A stretch of DNA of 64,000 nucleotides from BRH-c25 sp035627615 (lineage in GTDB: Bacteria; Bacillota; Clostridia; Lutisporales; Lutisporaceae): contig DASPLL010000023.1 of NCBI GenBank assembly GCA_035627615.1, positions 25,007 to 89,006 of the forward strand, written 5' to 3'. A model generated the notes under the pieces. That model was not told where the DNA came from, did not search any database, and was given only the letters and a program-made list of their open reading frames with translations. The translations under genes were made by a program, and so were the position numbers. This document shows, in pieces, positions 26,803 through 35,599 of the stretch. Numbering within the stretch: position 1 is the stretch's first letter; the number at the start of each line of letters is the position of its first letter.

Positions 26803-27852
26803 CTACAACATTTCAACGATCTTGAGCTTCCTATCCCGTGATAAATCAATATACCTGCCGTTAATAGATACAATTGGCGTTGAGATGCTTTGTGGAACAA
26901 TATAAATTACCTTACCCGTTTCACCATTATTCATTTTCACTGTTGATCCTGTATAATAGCAGGATATATGTGAGAGAAATGTCATCAGAATTTTAGTATC
27001 AAAATGATCAAAACCTATTCTTACTAGCTCCCCAAAAGTATCGAAGGGAGTAATCCTTCTCTTATATGCCCTTTCTGAAGTCAGTGCGTCATATACATCG
27101 GCAACGGAAATAATTTTTGCATACAGACTTATGTTATCTCCTTTTACACAAAGAGGGTACCCTTTCCCATCCACCCGCTCATGATGCATGAGTATGCCTT
27201 TCCTTATTTTATCCGAAAGCTGAGGGATATCCTCTGAAAGTTGATACCCAATACTGGTATGATTTTTTATCTGATCATATTCCTCCGGCAGCAGCGGACC
27301 TTTCTTATTCAAAATTTCATCCGGTATTTTTGTTTTGCCAATATCATGCAAAATACCTGTTGTTACAACATTCCTGATTTCTTCTTCCTGCAAGCCAAGC
27401 CATCTGGCTATTAACAGAGCATACACCGAAACATTGATACTGTGCGAATAAGTATATTCATCAATATTCTTTACTTCATTCATGCACTCGATAATATTGC
27501 TGATACAGCTTATTTTCGAATAAATTGAGTTCGAAATGTATTCTACTTTATCATAATCCGGCTTTCTTCCTGCCGCCAGGTCACCCAATACCTGCTTCAT
27601 GTCATTAAGATTCTCACAATAATCCTGTTTGAATTCATCAAGGGATGACACGCCTTTTTCCGAGTCCTCCGCCTCCTGAAACTCGTACACCGATAGCTGA
27701 CGTATTCTGAAAGACTTCAGCCTTCTAATGACATGCTCATTCAGTACCGTATCCTTTGGTATGATTAGGATACCACAGTCATCGTATATATCATCTGCAA
27801 GTACATGCCCATGCTTGCATTGATAAATATGTACATATTTCTTCCTTGTCAT
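26803..27852 (-). CDS. HD-GYP domain cyclic di-GMP phosphodiesterase (putative)
   Basis: A 349-residue protein. The N-terminal 100 residues form a small domain common before clostridial HD-GYP units. The HD-GYP domain has HDIGKTKIPDEILNK (about 166), NHTSIGYQL, HHERVDGKGYP (about 225-232) and SVADVYDALTSERAYK. All metal ligands are present, so it should hydrolyse cyclic di-GMP. A short C-terminal domain follows. The GGDEF gene lies 72 bp downstream on the same strand, so maker and breaker of the signal are together. ATG 27852 follows AAAGGTGAT. Confidence 0.88.
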   Translation of the reverse strand: MTRKKYVHIYQCKHGHVLADDIYDDCGILIIPKDTVLNEHVIRRLKSFRIRQLSVYEFQEAEDSEKGVSSLDEFKQDYCENLNDMKQVLGDLAAGRKPDYDKVEYISNSIYSKISCISNIIECMNEVKNIDEYTYSHSINVSVYALLIARWLGLQEEEIRNVVTTGILHDIGKTKIPDEILNKKGPLLPEEYDQIKNHTSIGYQLSEDIPQLSDKIRKGILMHHERVDGKGYPLCVKGDNISLYAKIISVADVYDALTSERAYKRRITPFDTFGELVRIGFDHFDTKILMTFLSHISCYYTGSTVKMNNGETGKVIYIVPQSISTPIVSINGRYIDLSRDRKLKIVEML

Positions 27853-28011
27853 GATATCACCTTTTTTATAATTATTATGGGTGACCGGACTTACCGCCAC
27901 TGCACAAGGTTGTTTTTATTGAGCATTTATCTAGATCAACTTCTTTCAATTAAATATAATTATAATAGTAAATCCGGCTTCTCAGGAGGATAAAAAAGGG
28001 CAAAAATGGAC

Positions 28012-28046
28012 AAAAAAAGGGCAATTCCTACAAAACCGGATTACCC
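28012..28046 (-). terminator. Rho-independent terminator of the hybrid sensor kinase gene
   Basis: On the minus strand GGGTAATCC pairs with GGAATTGCCC and is followed by seven T. It lies 19 bp behind the stop codon at 28065. Confidence 0.75.
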
Positions 28047-28064
28047 TTTCACCTAGACTGTCTC

Positions 28065-30473
28065 TTATTTTTCCTTTCCCAACCCTGCTTTCCTGGCATA
28101 ATCGATTGCCTGGCGGCGGTTTTGAAGATGAAGTCTTTTTAAGATATCAGCCATTTGATATTTTACCGTCCTCTCGCTAATAAAAAGCTTGGACGCTACC
28201 TCCTTGTAAGTATATTCCCCCGCTATCAGCGCCAAAATCTCAATCTGCCTTTGGGATAAAGATTCTTCAAGCTTCCCCAGACTTGATTCCACCGCTACTG
28301 CCGTTTCATTTTCATTCCGGTTGAACTCCTCCAGAACCTGGGCGGCCAATTCGGACGAAATTATGGCGGCATTGGAAGCCAAACCGTTAAGCTGGTCGAT
28401 TAACTCTTCTGCCTGAAGCCCTTTTAGCAAATATCCGCACGCTCCGTTTTGAATCGCTGCGAAAAGATCCTGTTCCCGGTCGGACATGGTCAAGATTACA
28501 ATTTTGATGTCCGGCAGCTCCGACTTGATTAACCGGGTGGCTGTCAGGCCGTTGCACCTGGGCATCTGGAGATCCATAAGAATCATATCGGGATGCAGCA
28601 AATGAGCTTTTTCCAGAGCTTCCAGACCATCCATTGCCGTTCCGACGACCTCAAATCCTTGGCGGCTGATCAAGTTTTGCAGTCCCTCCGTGAACAGGAC
28701 GTGATCATCCGCCAACAAGACTCTGATTTTTTTATCTGCTGCCGCTACCGCGGTTCCGGTTCCAAAGCCCGCAGGCGCCGATGACTGGACCGGACCTGTA
28801 AAGCAGGGAATGGTTACCCTCACAGTAGTCCCTTGCCACGATACGGTGTCAATTCGGACTTCTCCGCCAATCTCTCGGGCACGCTCCCGCATCACTTCCA
28901 GCCCGAAAGAAGATTTGCCCTCCACGAGCTTCCCAGGATCAAACCCCACTCCGTCATCAGCCACTGAAATCAGGATTTGCCGGTCTTTTTTCTGAAAAGT
29001 GATTGTTACTTTACGAGCCCGGGCATGTTTGCGCACATTTGCGAGGGCTTCCTGTATAATCCGGAAAAGCTGGACTCCAACCGACAGATCAAGCTCTTCC
29101 TCGGTAAGGTCATCCAAGTTTTGCACCTCGGTCCGGATTTTGAAATTCTGTTCAAATCGCGTCAGATATTGCTGAAAAGCGGCAAAAAACCCCTTTTTAA
29201 AAAGCAAGGTGGTTTTTACCTCATAAATAAACTCCCTGACTTCGGTATTAGCTTCCGTAATCACCTGGGACAAACGGACCAGACTGCTGTCAGCCGCCGG
29301 AAGTTGGCCGGTTCTGAGTATTTCCCGGATAGCCTGTATTTGGATATTAGCATATCCCAGAACCTGTCCCAAACTATCATGGAGTTCCCGGGCCAGCCGC
29401 TCCCTTTCCTGTAAAACAAGCAATGCCTGCTGCTGTTGGATCAATTGCGCCCCGACAGCTTTATTGTCAGTGACATCCTGGATCACCACCAGGCGGCCGG
29501 CTGCTTTCTGACTGTCGTTCAATCCGGAAAAGTAGGTTTCATAGTACCGACCGCCCCGGGAAAATTCCAGATGACTGACAGATTTATCCCTGCTGGCTGC
29601 GGCCAGCTCCGGCCAACTGCGCAAAATCTCTTCAAAAACGCAGCCCGCCGCTTTTGCGGCTTTCAAGCCGAAAAACGCCTCAGCTACCGGATTCAGATCC
29701 ATGATCCGGTTGCGGTTATCCAGTATGAACACAGCGCTGGTCATCTTCTCCATGACAACATTGCGGGGAACCGGCACTGCCTCCTGCGTACGGAAACGAA
29801 AGACCAGGCTGGCGGAAACCGTAGCAATACCAATTGCTACCGGAGTTGGATCAAAATAATGAAACAATGAGCCTTCTGTAATTAAACACAGGGTAATAAA
29901 AATCAAAACTGCAGCGGTAGCGGCAGCTATGATCAAACCCTGTTTCCAGTGCAGCAGCTGTCGATTCAATGACGCTTTGATATGGACAATTATAGCGGCT
30001 AAAAGTAAAATACCGCAGTAAAAGGTAATCACCCAATACCATGGACCGCAGATAAACTGTAACAATGGATAATCACCTGACATATCCAGCCACATTTTCC
30101 GGTAGAGCAAACCATGCCATGAATTCGTCAGATTCAGAATATCGGTAATCACCGGCAAAACGAAAAGCAACATCATCCGAAGCCGGGTAAGCCGTTTTTT
30201 TCTGTCGGCAATCGTCAAAGCCCATAGCAGCCAGATGACGGGTACCTTCAATCCTATAAAGTCATTTGCTGCAAGATACCAAAAAACCATTGTCTTAAGA
30301 TCAGTCCCGGATATTTGCAGAGCAAATCCGAGGCACCAAAAAATTACCATCACCTGGGCAATAAGCCATAACCGATCGGCAACCCGCCTGTATGCTGTAT
30401 ATGACATAACCAGAAACAGTATCGCCGCCCCGCCGAGATAAACCCAGATATGTGGATTGTATTGAAAATGCAT
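28065..30473 (-). CDS. Histidine kinase fused to NarL-type response regulator
   Basis: An 802-residue protein joining both partners of a two-component system. The N-terminus is a 7TM histidine-kinase sensor region (about 1-240). A PAS domain (about 245-340) follows. Next is a HisKA_3 dimerisation domain with the phospho-histidine in ELHDSLGQ (about 363), then an ATPase domain with NVRKHARA and DDGVGFDPG. The C-terminus has a receiver domain (from about 583; phospho-acceptor in MILMDLQMP, about 632) and a LuxR helix-turn-helix (about 739-800; YKEVASKLFISERTVKYQ). Such a chain can sense, relay and bind DNA while tied to the membrane. ATG 30473 follows AAAGGAGG. Confidence 0.9.
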   Translation of the reverse strand: MHFQYNPHIWVYLGGAAILFLVMSYTAYRRVADRLWLIAQVMVIFWCLGFALQISGTDLKTMVFWYLAANDFIGLKVPVIWLLWALTIADRKKRLTRLRMMLLFVLPVITDILNLTNSWHGLLYRKMWLDMSGDYPLLQFICGPWYWVITFYCGILLLAAIIVHIKASLNRQLLHWKQGLIIAAATAAVLIFITLCLITEGSLFHYFDPTPVAIGIATVSASLVFRFRTQEAVPVPRNVVMEKMTSAVFILDNRNRIMDLNPVAEAFFGLKAAKAAGCVFEEILRSWPELAAASRDKSVSHLEFSRGGRYYETYFSGLNDSQKAAGRLVVIQDVTDNKAVGAQLIQQQQALLVLQERERLARELHDSLGQVLGYANIQIQAIREILRTGQLPAADSSLVRLSQVITEANTEVREFIYEVKTTLLFKKGFFAAFQQYLTRFEQNFKIRTEVQNLDDLTEEELDLSVGVQLFRIIQEALANVRKHARARKVTITFQKKDRQILISVADDGVGFDPGKLVEGKSSFGLEVMRERAREIGGEVRIDTVSWQGTTVRVTIPCFTGPVQSSAPAGFGTGTAVAAADKKIRVLLADDHVLFTEGLQNLISRQGFEVVGTAMDGLEALEKAHLLHPDMILMDLQMPRCNGLTATRLIKSELPDIKIVILTMSDREQDLFAAIQNGACGYLLKGLQAEELIDQLNGLASNAAIISSELAAQVLEEFNRNENETAVAVESSLGKLEESLSQRQIEILALIAGEYTYKEVASKLFISERTVKYQMADILKRLHLQNRRQAIDYARKAGLGKEK

Positions 30474-30491
30474 GCATTTTCCTCCTTTCAC

Positions 30492-30907
30492 CGTCCGTTA
30501 CTCTCGGCTTATCATCAATCTCCAGGCACATATCATTGTTTTCTCTGATATTAAAACTCCGGAATAATTCTATTTGATTGAATCGGAAACAGCTCCTCAA
30601 GCAATCTCTCTATATCTTTTTCATCCTAAAAATAGCTTGCTTGTTTATTCCTCTGAGCATTATATGGTATATTCCGCTCTCGCTTCTAATTCTTGCATCT
30701 CTCGGCAAATTTGCCATCCCGGAATAATTGTACCAAATAATTGAAAGAGGGACAAGGTCCCCTTGTCCCTTCAGACCGAAGACAAAGTATAAAATATCGG
30801 GAGAATCCTTGAAAACAAATTATGTAAGAAAATCCCCAAACCGTAGTCCGGGGACCATAAAATACATATCAATATTTGTATAAATCCCTTAGACAATCTG
30901 CGATTTT
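30492..30907. other. Intergenic region, no gene recognised
   Basis: AT-rich, without a convincing reading frame. It holds one dispersed palindrome (30748-30771) and a weak TCCCC/GGGGA inverted repeat near 30830-30860. It separates the sensor-kinase promoter from the D-aminoacylase remnant. Confidence 0.6.
30748..30771. repeat. Dispersed REP-like palindrome (GGGACAAGG-TCC-CCTTGTCCC)
   Basis: Perfect 9-bp arms. It is the most symmetrical copy of the family in this window. Confidence 0.65.
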
Positions 30908-31713
30908 TTAGAAGCAAAAGGAGCTATCTCTTTTGCTTAAATTGACGCAATTGTATTTAACCACTCTTCCGTAGTTCTCTATATATGGCTTTCCGTCTCT
31001 GACGGCAATTCTGCCTTCCAGTATAACATACCTTATACCGATAGGCGGTAAGGTTGAATTGTTATAATCCTCAAAACCGTTGATTTCATTAAAATCAAAT
31101 ATTGTAACGTCTGCAGTTTTCCCTGCTGAAAGCTCTCCTATATCCTGAATGCCTATGGTTTTTGCCGTAACGATGTGCACTTATAGATAGCCTCCTCCAA
31201 ACCAATGACCTTTTTTTCCCTTACAAATTTACCGATGAAAAGCGGATAATTACCATACAGGCGTGGATGCGGCACACCGGCAGGTATACTATCGGAGCCT
31301 ACCATTTGAAGCGGATGCTTTATCAGCTTTATGGTATCCTCCTCAGAAAATATGTTTAAAGTCACTATTCCTACCCCGGTTTGTTCTTCTATCAGCAGCT
31401 TTGCTACAAAATCTACCGGATGTATTCCCAGAGCTTTAGCAATAGCTCCGACGGTTCTGCCAATGTAAATCCGGTTCTTTTCTGTTTTTACGGGGGTTAT
31501 CAGTATTCCATCCCAGCCATTAATGGCGCTGTAGTTGTCCCAACCCTTATAACGGGTCTTCTTATCTGAAAGCTCCAGCTTCACTCTTTCCAGGATTTCT
31601 TTATCCTTCAGCCTTGCTATTAATTCATCGCTCCCTTTATCCGTGATCCAGGGAGGTAAAAGCTGCATAATTATTTTTAAAGCCTCATGGAACACTAGAA
31701 ATATTAAATACAT
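30908..31713 (-). pseudogene. N-acyl-D-amino-acid deacylase (D-aminoacylase) remnant
   Basis: The remnant holds about the last 260 codons of an amidohydrolase. The 5' part reads QLLPPWITDKG, IGRTVGAIAKALGIHPVDF, VGSDSIPAGVPHPRLYGNYP and EEAIYKCTSL, all matching D-aminoacylases. At about 31165 the frame shifts; the next frame continues as AKTIGIQDIGELSAGKTADVTIFDF, the normal end. Loss of one C in the codon for proline would explain the shift. The first half, with the zinc ligands, is missing: the sequence stops at the promoter of the exonuclease gene. It cannot encode an active enzyme. Confidence 0.8.
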
Positions 31714-31726
31714 TCAGGAGCAAAAA

Positions 31727-32473
31727 ATGAATTATATCATATTCGATCTAGAATTTAATCAAGCCTGGGATTTTGAAGAGCATACTAGTCCCGTAAATTC
31801 CAAATATCCTTTTGAAATAGTTCAGATTAGCGCCCTGAAGCTGGATGAAAACCTTCAGTCATTATCAACCTTTGACAGGCTGGTAAAACCTGAGCTGTAT
31901 ACCGGTCTTCACCCTTTTATTGAACAGATTACCGGCATATCAATTGAAGATCTGGCTTCTGCAAAAGCTTTCAAGGAAATCTATGAAGAATTCATTCAAT
32001 TAATAAGCCCTGAAAGTATTTTATGCATGTGGGGCATATCGGATATGAAGGAATTACTGAGGAATGCAAAGTATCATAATTTGGATACCTCTATAATTCC
32101 CGACAAATACATCAATATCCAGCTTTATGCCTCCAGGTACCTTCACTGCCCTAAAGGGACCAATGTAGGCCTGCGTAATGCTGTGGAGCTATTTAATATT
32201 CCTCCTGGCGGTAGATTTCATGACGCTTTCAATGACGCCTGCTATACTGCTGAAGTCTTCAGACGTATTTACAGCCATGACATTAAGCCTGCTTTATACC
32301 ATTCAAATAAAGAAATCAGATTGACAGGGACCACTAAAAAAACAAAGCTTGATACGGATGCACTGATAAAGCAGTTTGAAAAAATGTATAACAGACAAAT
32401 GACTGAAGAAGAGCGATCCATTATCAAACTGGCTTATATTATGGGAAAAACCAGCCAATTTCAATCTGAATGA
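31727..32473 (+). CDS. DnaQ-like 3'-5' exonuclease (DEDD superfamily)
   Basis: A 248-residue protein with an exonuclease domain over residues 1-180. ExoI is IIFDLEFNQ (Asp and Glu metal ligands), ExoII lies in ISDMKELLRNA, and ExoIII is FHDAFNDACYTAEVF, with a DEDDh-type His-x4-Asp arrangement. The C-terminal 70 residues are charged and helical. Related clostridial proteins are usually called 3'-5' exonuclease and may act on RNA or DNA ends. ATG 31727 is behind CAGGAG; the frame is open further upstream into the D-aminoacylase remnant, but no site supports that. Confidence 0.85.
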   Translation: MNYIIFDLEFNQAWDFEEHTSPVNSKYPFEIVQISALKLDENLQSLSTFDRLVKPELYTGLHPFIEQITGISIEDLASAKAFKEIYEEFIQLISPESILCMWGISDMKELLRNAKYHNLDTSIIPDKYINIQLYASRYLHCPKGTNVGLRNAVELFNIPPGGRFHDAFNDACYTAEVFRRIYSHDIKPALYHSNKEIRLTGTTKKTKLDTDALIKQFEKMYNRQMTEEERSIIKLAYIMGKTSQFQSE

Positions 32474-32557
32474 TTTCTATTTCCCTCTCCCCTGAAATGA
32501 TATGCCCCGGTTAATATTGCATGTGACTCCGGTGCTTGCCGGCCTACTATCCGGTCA

Positions 32558-33112
32558 TCATTCTGCCTTGATAAAATCACTCACCTTACAAAGCCATATC
32601 ATGTGTTCAAAGCCTGGTCCCCAATAATCCTTCACTACTTTGTACGGTACTCCAAATTTCCTCAACCATCTTTTCTGAGCCCGTTTATAGCCACTATCCA
32701 GACAAAACTGATCGATCCCCTGTTTATGAAGATGCGCTATCATGGCATTGATCAATGACGATCCCACTCCCTGTCCCTGGTAGCCCGGCAATACGTATAA
32801 ACTTCCCAGCTCACCTATGTCCTTGAGCTGATCCTCTGTGCATATCCTGATATCTTCACCGCATGCCCCGAAGGATATTGTACCGACAACGGTATCACCC
32901 AGCCTGGCAACCAGGAAAATTACATGCGAATCTGTCTGATTAAGTGAAATATCAAGCAGATGCTTCTTAAACGCTATTTCATTTTCAATATCTTCCTTTA
33001 ATAAACACAGCCCTTCTTTTTCAAAAGCATCAGGTATAGATTTCTCAAAAACCTGATATGCTGATTTTATGTCGGCTTGATTGAGCTTGCTGATCAGCAG
33101 GTCATTAATCAT
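32558..33112 (-). CDS. GNAT-family N-acetyltransferase
   Basis: A 184-residue acetyl-CoA-dependent transferase. The acetyl-CoA motif A is LYVLPGYQGQGVGSSLINAMI (about residues 107-127), and the C-terminal strand reads FCLDSGYKRAQKRWLRKFG. The acceptor substrate is not predictable. It lies 65 bp behind the nicotinamidase-like gene on the same strand. Confidence 0.85.
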   Translation of the reverse strand: MINDLLISKLNQADIKSAYQVFEKSIPDAFEKEGLCLLKEDIENEIAFKKHLLDISLNQTDSHVIFLVARLGDTVVGTISFGACGEDIRICTEDQLKDIGELGSLYVLPGYQGQGVGSSLINAMIAHLHKQGIDQFCLDSGYKRAQKRWLRKFGVPYKVVKDYWGPGFEHMIWLCKVSDFIKAE

Positions 33113-33177
33113 AGTATTTTACACACCTCACAATATAGTTCCTTCAGTTTGGCAGAAAACAAAACCGTCTCCTTGCT

Positions 33178-33711
33178 TTACCGGTCTTGAACATCTATCT
33201 GACACATTTTCATAGCATTCAGAGAGTTTTCGTGACTCTCAGGAGTTACCCCCGCACAGCAGGAAGCATCGACTCTGATAGTGACTTCAGGCAGGAAGGT
33301 CTTGATGGTCAGAGCATTGGACAGCACACAAATATCAGTGCATAGGCCTATCAGTTCGATCTCTTCGATTCCTTCCTCCATAGACACTTCCCTTAAGTAC
33401 TCGACCAGCTTGCTGGAACCAAAGGTATTCTTGGTATATACCGAACTATGATTATCCTCCGCAAGCTGCCTGATATCCTTATGTAATTCCCACCCATAGG
33501 TTCCTTCAATACAGTGGGCAACCGGCAAATTATGACCTTCCTGCGTTTCAAGATAGTTTTCCTGGTGGGTGTCTTTTGTGTAAACAACAATACCATTATG
33601 TTTTCTGATTTTGTCAATTACTCTCCGGACAATTGCCTGAGCTTCCTTCGTCCCTAATGCTCCGTCTATAAAATCGTTCTGCATGTCGACAACGATCAAC
33701 ACCTTGCTCAT
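33178..33711 (-). CDS. Isochorismatase-family cysteine hydrolase (nicotinamidase-like)
   Basis: A 177-residue hydrolase. Catalytic residues are visible: Asp 9 in IVVDMQNDF, a lysine in YTKNTFG, and the nucleophile cysteine in LCTDICV (about 127). KDTHQENY carries a D-x-H metal motif as in nicotinamidases, and the HCIEGTYGWE segment fits. It probably deamidates nicotinamide for NAD salvage, but other amidases share this fold. ATG 33711 follows GGGGAGTG. It lies 70 bp downstream of the GMC oxidoreductase gene. Confidence 0.85.
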   Translation of the reverse strand: MSKVLIVVDMQNDFIDGALGTKEAQAIVRRVIDKIRKHNGIVVYTKDTHQENYLETQEGHNLPVAHCIEGTYGWELHKDIRQLAEDNHSSVYTKNTFGSSKLVEYLREVSMEEGIEEIELIGLCTDICVLSNALTIKTFLPEVTIRVDASCCAGVTPESHENSLNAMKMCQIDVQDR

Positions 33712-33780
33712 TTTATCACTCCCCATACAAGCTTTCTTTTATTTTAGCACATCCTTAGCCATTTATGTTTCCATCACAAA

Positions 33781-35064
33781 TCATCGTTCCATAATGATTC
33801 TGCTGACTCTCTTAGCCATAGCCATTACAGTAAGTATGGGCGGATTTCCCAAAGCCCCGGGAAGCAGTGTTGCATCGGCAACATACAGGTTTTCAGGGAG
33901 CCTTGGATTGTGAAAGGTTTCCGCTTCCTGTTCCGTAAGCGGCAGCATACCGCCGGGATGACCGGCATTTATCGTTCCAAGGAAAACCTCCTCCTTTTTT
34001 ATACCGTACCTACTAAATATCTCCCTGCAGATACTGACTCCCTCCTGCAGTCTTTCTTTATCAATATCTGTAAGTGTTTTTTTGATCTCTTTACAGCCTA
34101 CGCTTCCGGCACTTGAATCCGCCAGCTTTATCATCAGTGCCAGAGTATCCTTGGCAGGATACCGCCAGCTTCTATTAAAGAAGAAGCTTAGATAATCAAA
34201 ATATGGCGATAGGATATAATGCTCCCTCTGCACGGCAAAAGGCATGGAAAGCTCCTTGTTCTGAAGGCTTCCCTTGCACTCGGCAGCTAAACAGAGAACC
34301 GGATCCACAGACAGCCTGCTTTCACATTCAATACCCGAATTCTGAAGTATTGCAGGAGTTGAAAAGCCACCTGCCGCCAATATGATTATATCAGCCGGAC
34401 AGAATACGGAATTCAAGCCTTTCTGTGCCTGTACTCCCTTAGCCGACCCATTTTCAATAACTACCTTCAAAACTTTGCAGCCTGTAACCAGCTTTGCTCC
34501 CAAATCCTGTGCAGCCGTAAGCATTTGACGGCTGTCCCATTTTACGCCGGAGGGACATCCCAGCACACACCTTCCACAGTTGTTACAGCGCTCATAATCT
34601 CCAAACTTCGGTATCGGATGAGGATCCAGGCCCATTTCCCTGCATATTTCATACAATCTCTTTGTGGTATCCCGCCATTTGTTCTGATGATCATATGAAA
34701 TGGGAATTTCTCTATAAAGCTCCTCGAATTCATCGTCCAAATCAATTCCAAGCTCCTTAAGCCCTTTATCAATACGAAGCGCATTTCCCGCAGAAAGCGT
34801 GGTAGTCCCACCCAAACCTATACCACTGACCATAACCATCCTGTCTTCGGTTTTCTGAATTCTCATTGACGGAAAAATCAGCTGTATTTCCCTTTCATCA
34901 AAAAAAAGTCCGGTCTTTTTCAGTTTTTCCAAAGCAGACAAACTAAAGGAAAAAGGCTTGAACCCCCCGCCTGCCTCAAGGATAGTCACATTAAATTTCT
35001 TCTGCAGCATCAATGCGGCGGCTGCACCGCCTGCACCGCTTCCGACCACTATTACACTTTTCAT
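33781..35064 (-). CDS. GMC-family FAD oxidoreductase with a cysteine cluster
   Basis: A 427-residue flavoenzyme. The FAD-binding Rossmann motif VIVVGSGAGGAAAAL lies at residues 3-17. Near residue 158 is CNNCGRCVLGCPSG, four cysteines spaced like a ferredoxin-type cluster, as found in some GMC alcohol oxidases and dehydrogenases. The C-terminal GMC_oxred_C end is GHPGGMLPL and ADATLLPGALGNPPILTVMAMAKR. It oxidises an alcohol or similar group; the electron acceptor may be a protein rather than O2 in this anaerobe. ATG 35064 lies one base after the TGA of the preceding gene, so the two are coupled. The substrate is unknown. Confidence 0.85.
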   Translation of the reverse strand: MKSVIVVGSGAGGAAAALMLQKKFNVTILEAGGGFKPFSFSLSALEKLKKTGLFFDEREIQLIFPSMRIQKTEDRMVMVSGIGLGGTTTLSAGNALRIDKGLKELGIDLDDEFEELYREIPISYDHQNKWRDTTKRLYEICREMGLDPHPIPKFGDYERCNNCGRCVLGCPSGVKWDSRQMLTAAQDLGAKLVTGCKVLKVVIENGSAKGVQAQKGLNSVFCPADIIILAAGGFSTPAILQNSGIECESRLSVDPVLCLAAECKGSLQNKELSMPFAVQREHYILSPYFDYLSFFFNRSWRYPAKDTLALMIKLADSSAGSVGCKEIKKTLTDIDKERLQEGVSICREIFSRYGIKKEEVFLGTINAGHPGGMLPLTEQEAETFHNPRLPENLYVADATLLPGALGNPPILTVMAMAKRVSRIIMER

Positions 35065-35065
35065 T

Positions 35066-35599
35066 TCAAAGCTCCCCGCTAAAATATCCTCTGCAGCAGC
35101 TGCCGCCTTCACTGATCCTTTGATTGAAGAACAGCCTGCCGCCTCCTGATAGTCCTTCTGCCAGACCCTCATCCAATGAAGAGATAAGCCTGCAAACTTC
35201 CCCTGAATAATATTTACTGAAAAAGCACTGTTTGATTATGATCTCGCCCTGCCTGTCACATTGAAAATCTATGCCGATATGCTTATAAATAACCTTAAGT
35301 ACCGCAACAGCCTCTTCCCAGGTTTTGATATAAAGGCTTTTTCTCAGGTCTTGTCCAAAAGCGCAGGAATTTTGATACAACCTATATTTTACTTCTTCAA
35401 GAGGACGTCCGCCCTGCAAACTGCTCTCAGCCTGTTTCTTTGTAAATAAAGCGTATTCTGACAGGCACACTGCATAAGAAAGTCCCCGAAGCTCCGGCAG
35501 CTCACTTTGGAAGGCATCAGCCGTCAGGCGGAATAGTTCCTCCAGCTTTTTCTTCTTAATAAACTCAGGCGTGTATATCTGCATTATTTTTATGAGCAT
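35066..35599 (-). CDS. Uncharacterised protein between radical SAM and GMC genes
   Basis: A 177-residue protein not recognised with certainty. It is soluble and mixed alpha/beta. Its last third reads KYYSGEVCRLISSLDEGLAE and SEGGSCCRGYF; the spacing of these cysteines recalls L-2-amino-thiazoline-4-carboxylate hydrolase-like proteins, but the match is weak. Its start (35599, seven bases after AGGAG) overlaps the end of the radical SAM gene by 35 bases. Its stop is followed after one base by the GMC start. Such tight packing argues that it works with both neighbours. A carrier, chaperone or hydrolase role is possible. Confidence 0.65.
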   Translation of the reverse strand: MLIKIMQIYTPEFIKKKKLEELFRLTADAFQSELPELRGLSYAVCLSEYALFTKKQAESSLQGGRPLEEVKYRLYQNSCAFGQDLRKSLYIKTWEEAVAVLKVIYKHIGIDFQCDRQGEIIIKQCFFSKYYSGEVCRLISSLDEGLAEGLSGGGRLFFNQRISEGGSCCRGYFSGEL

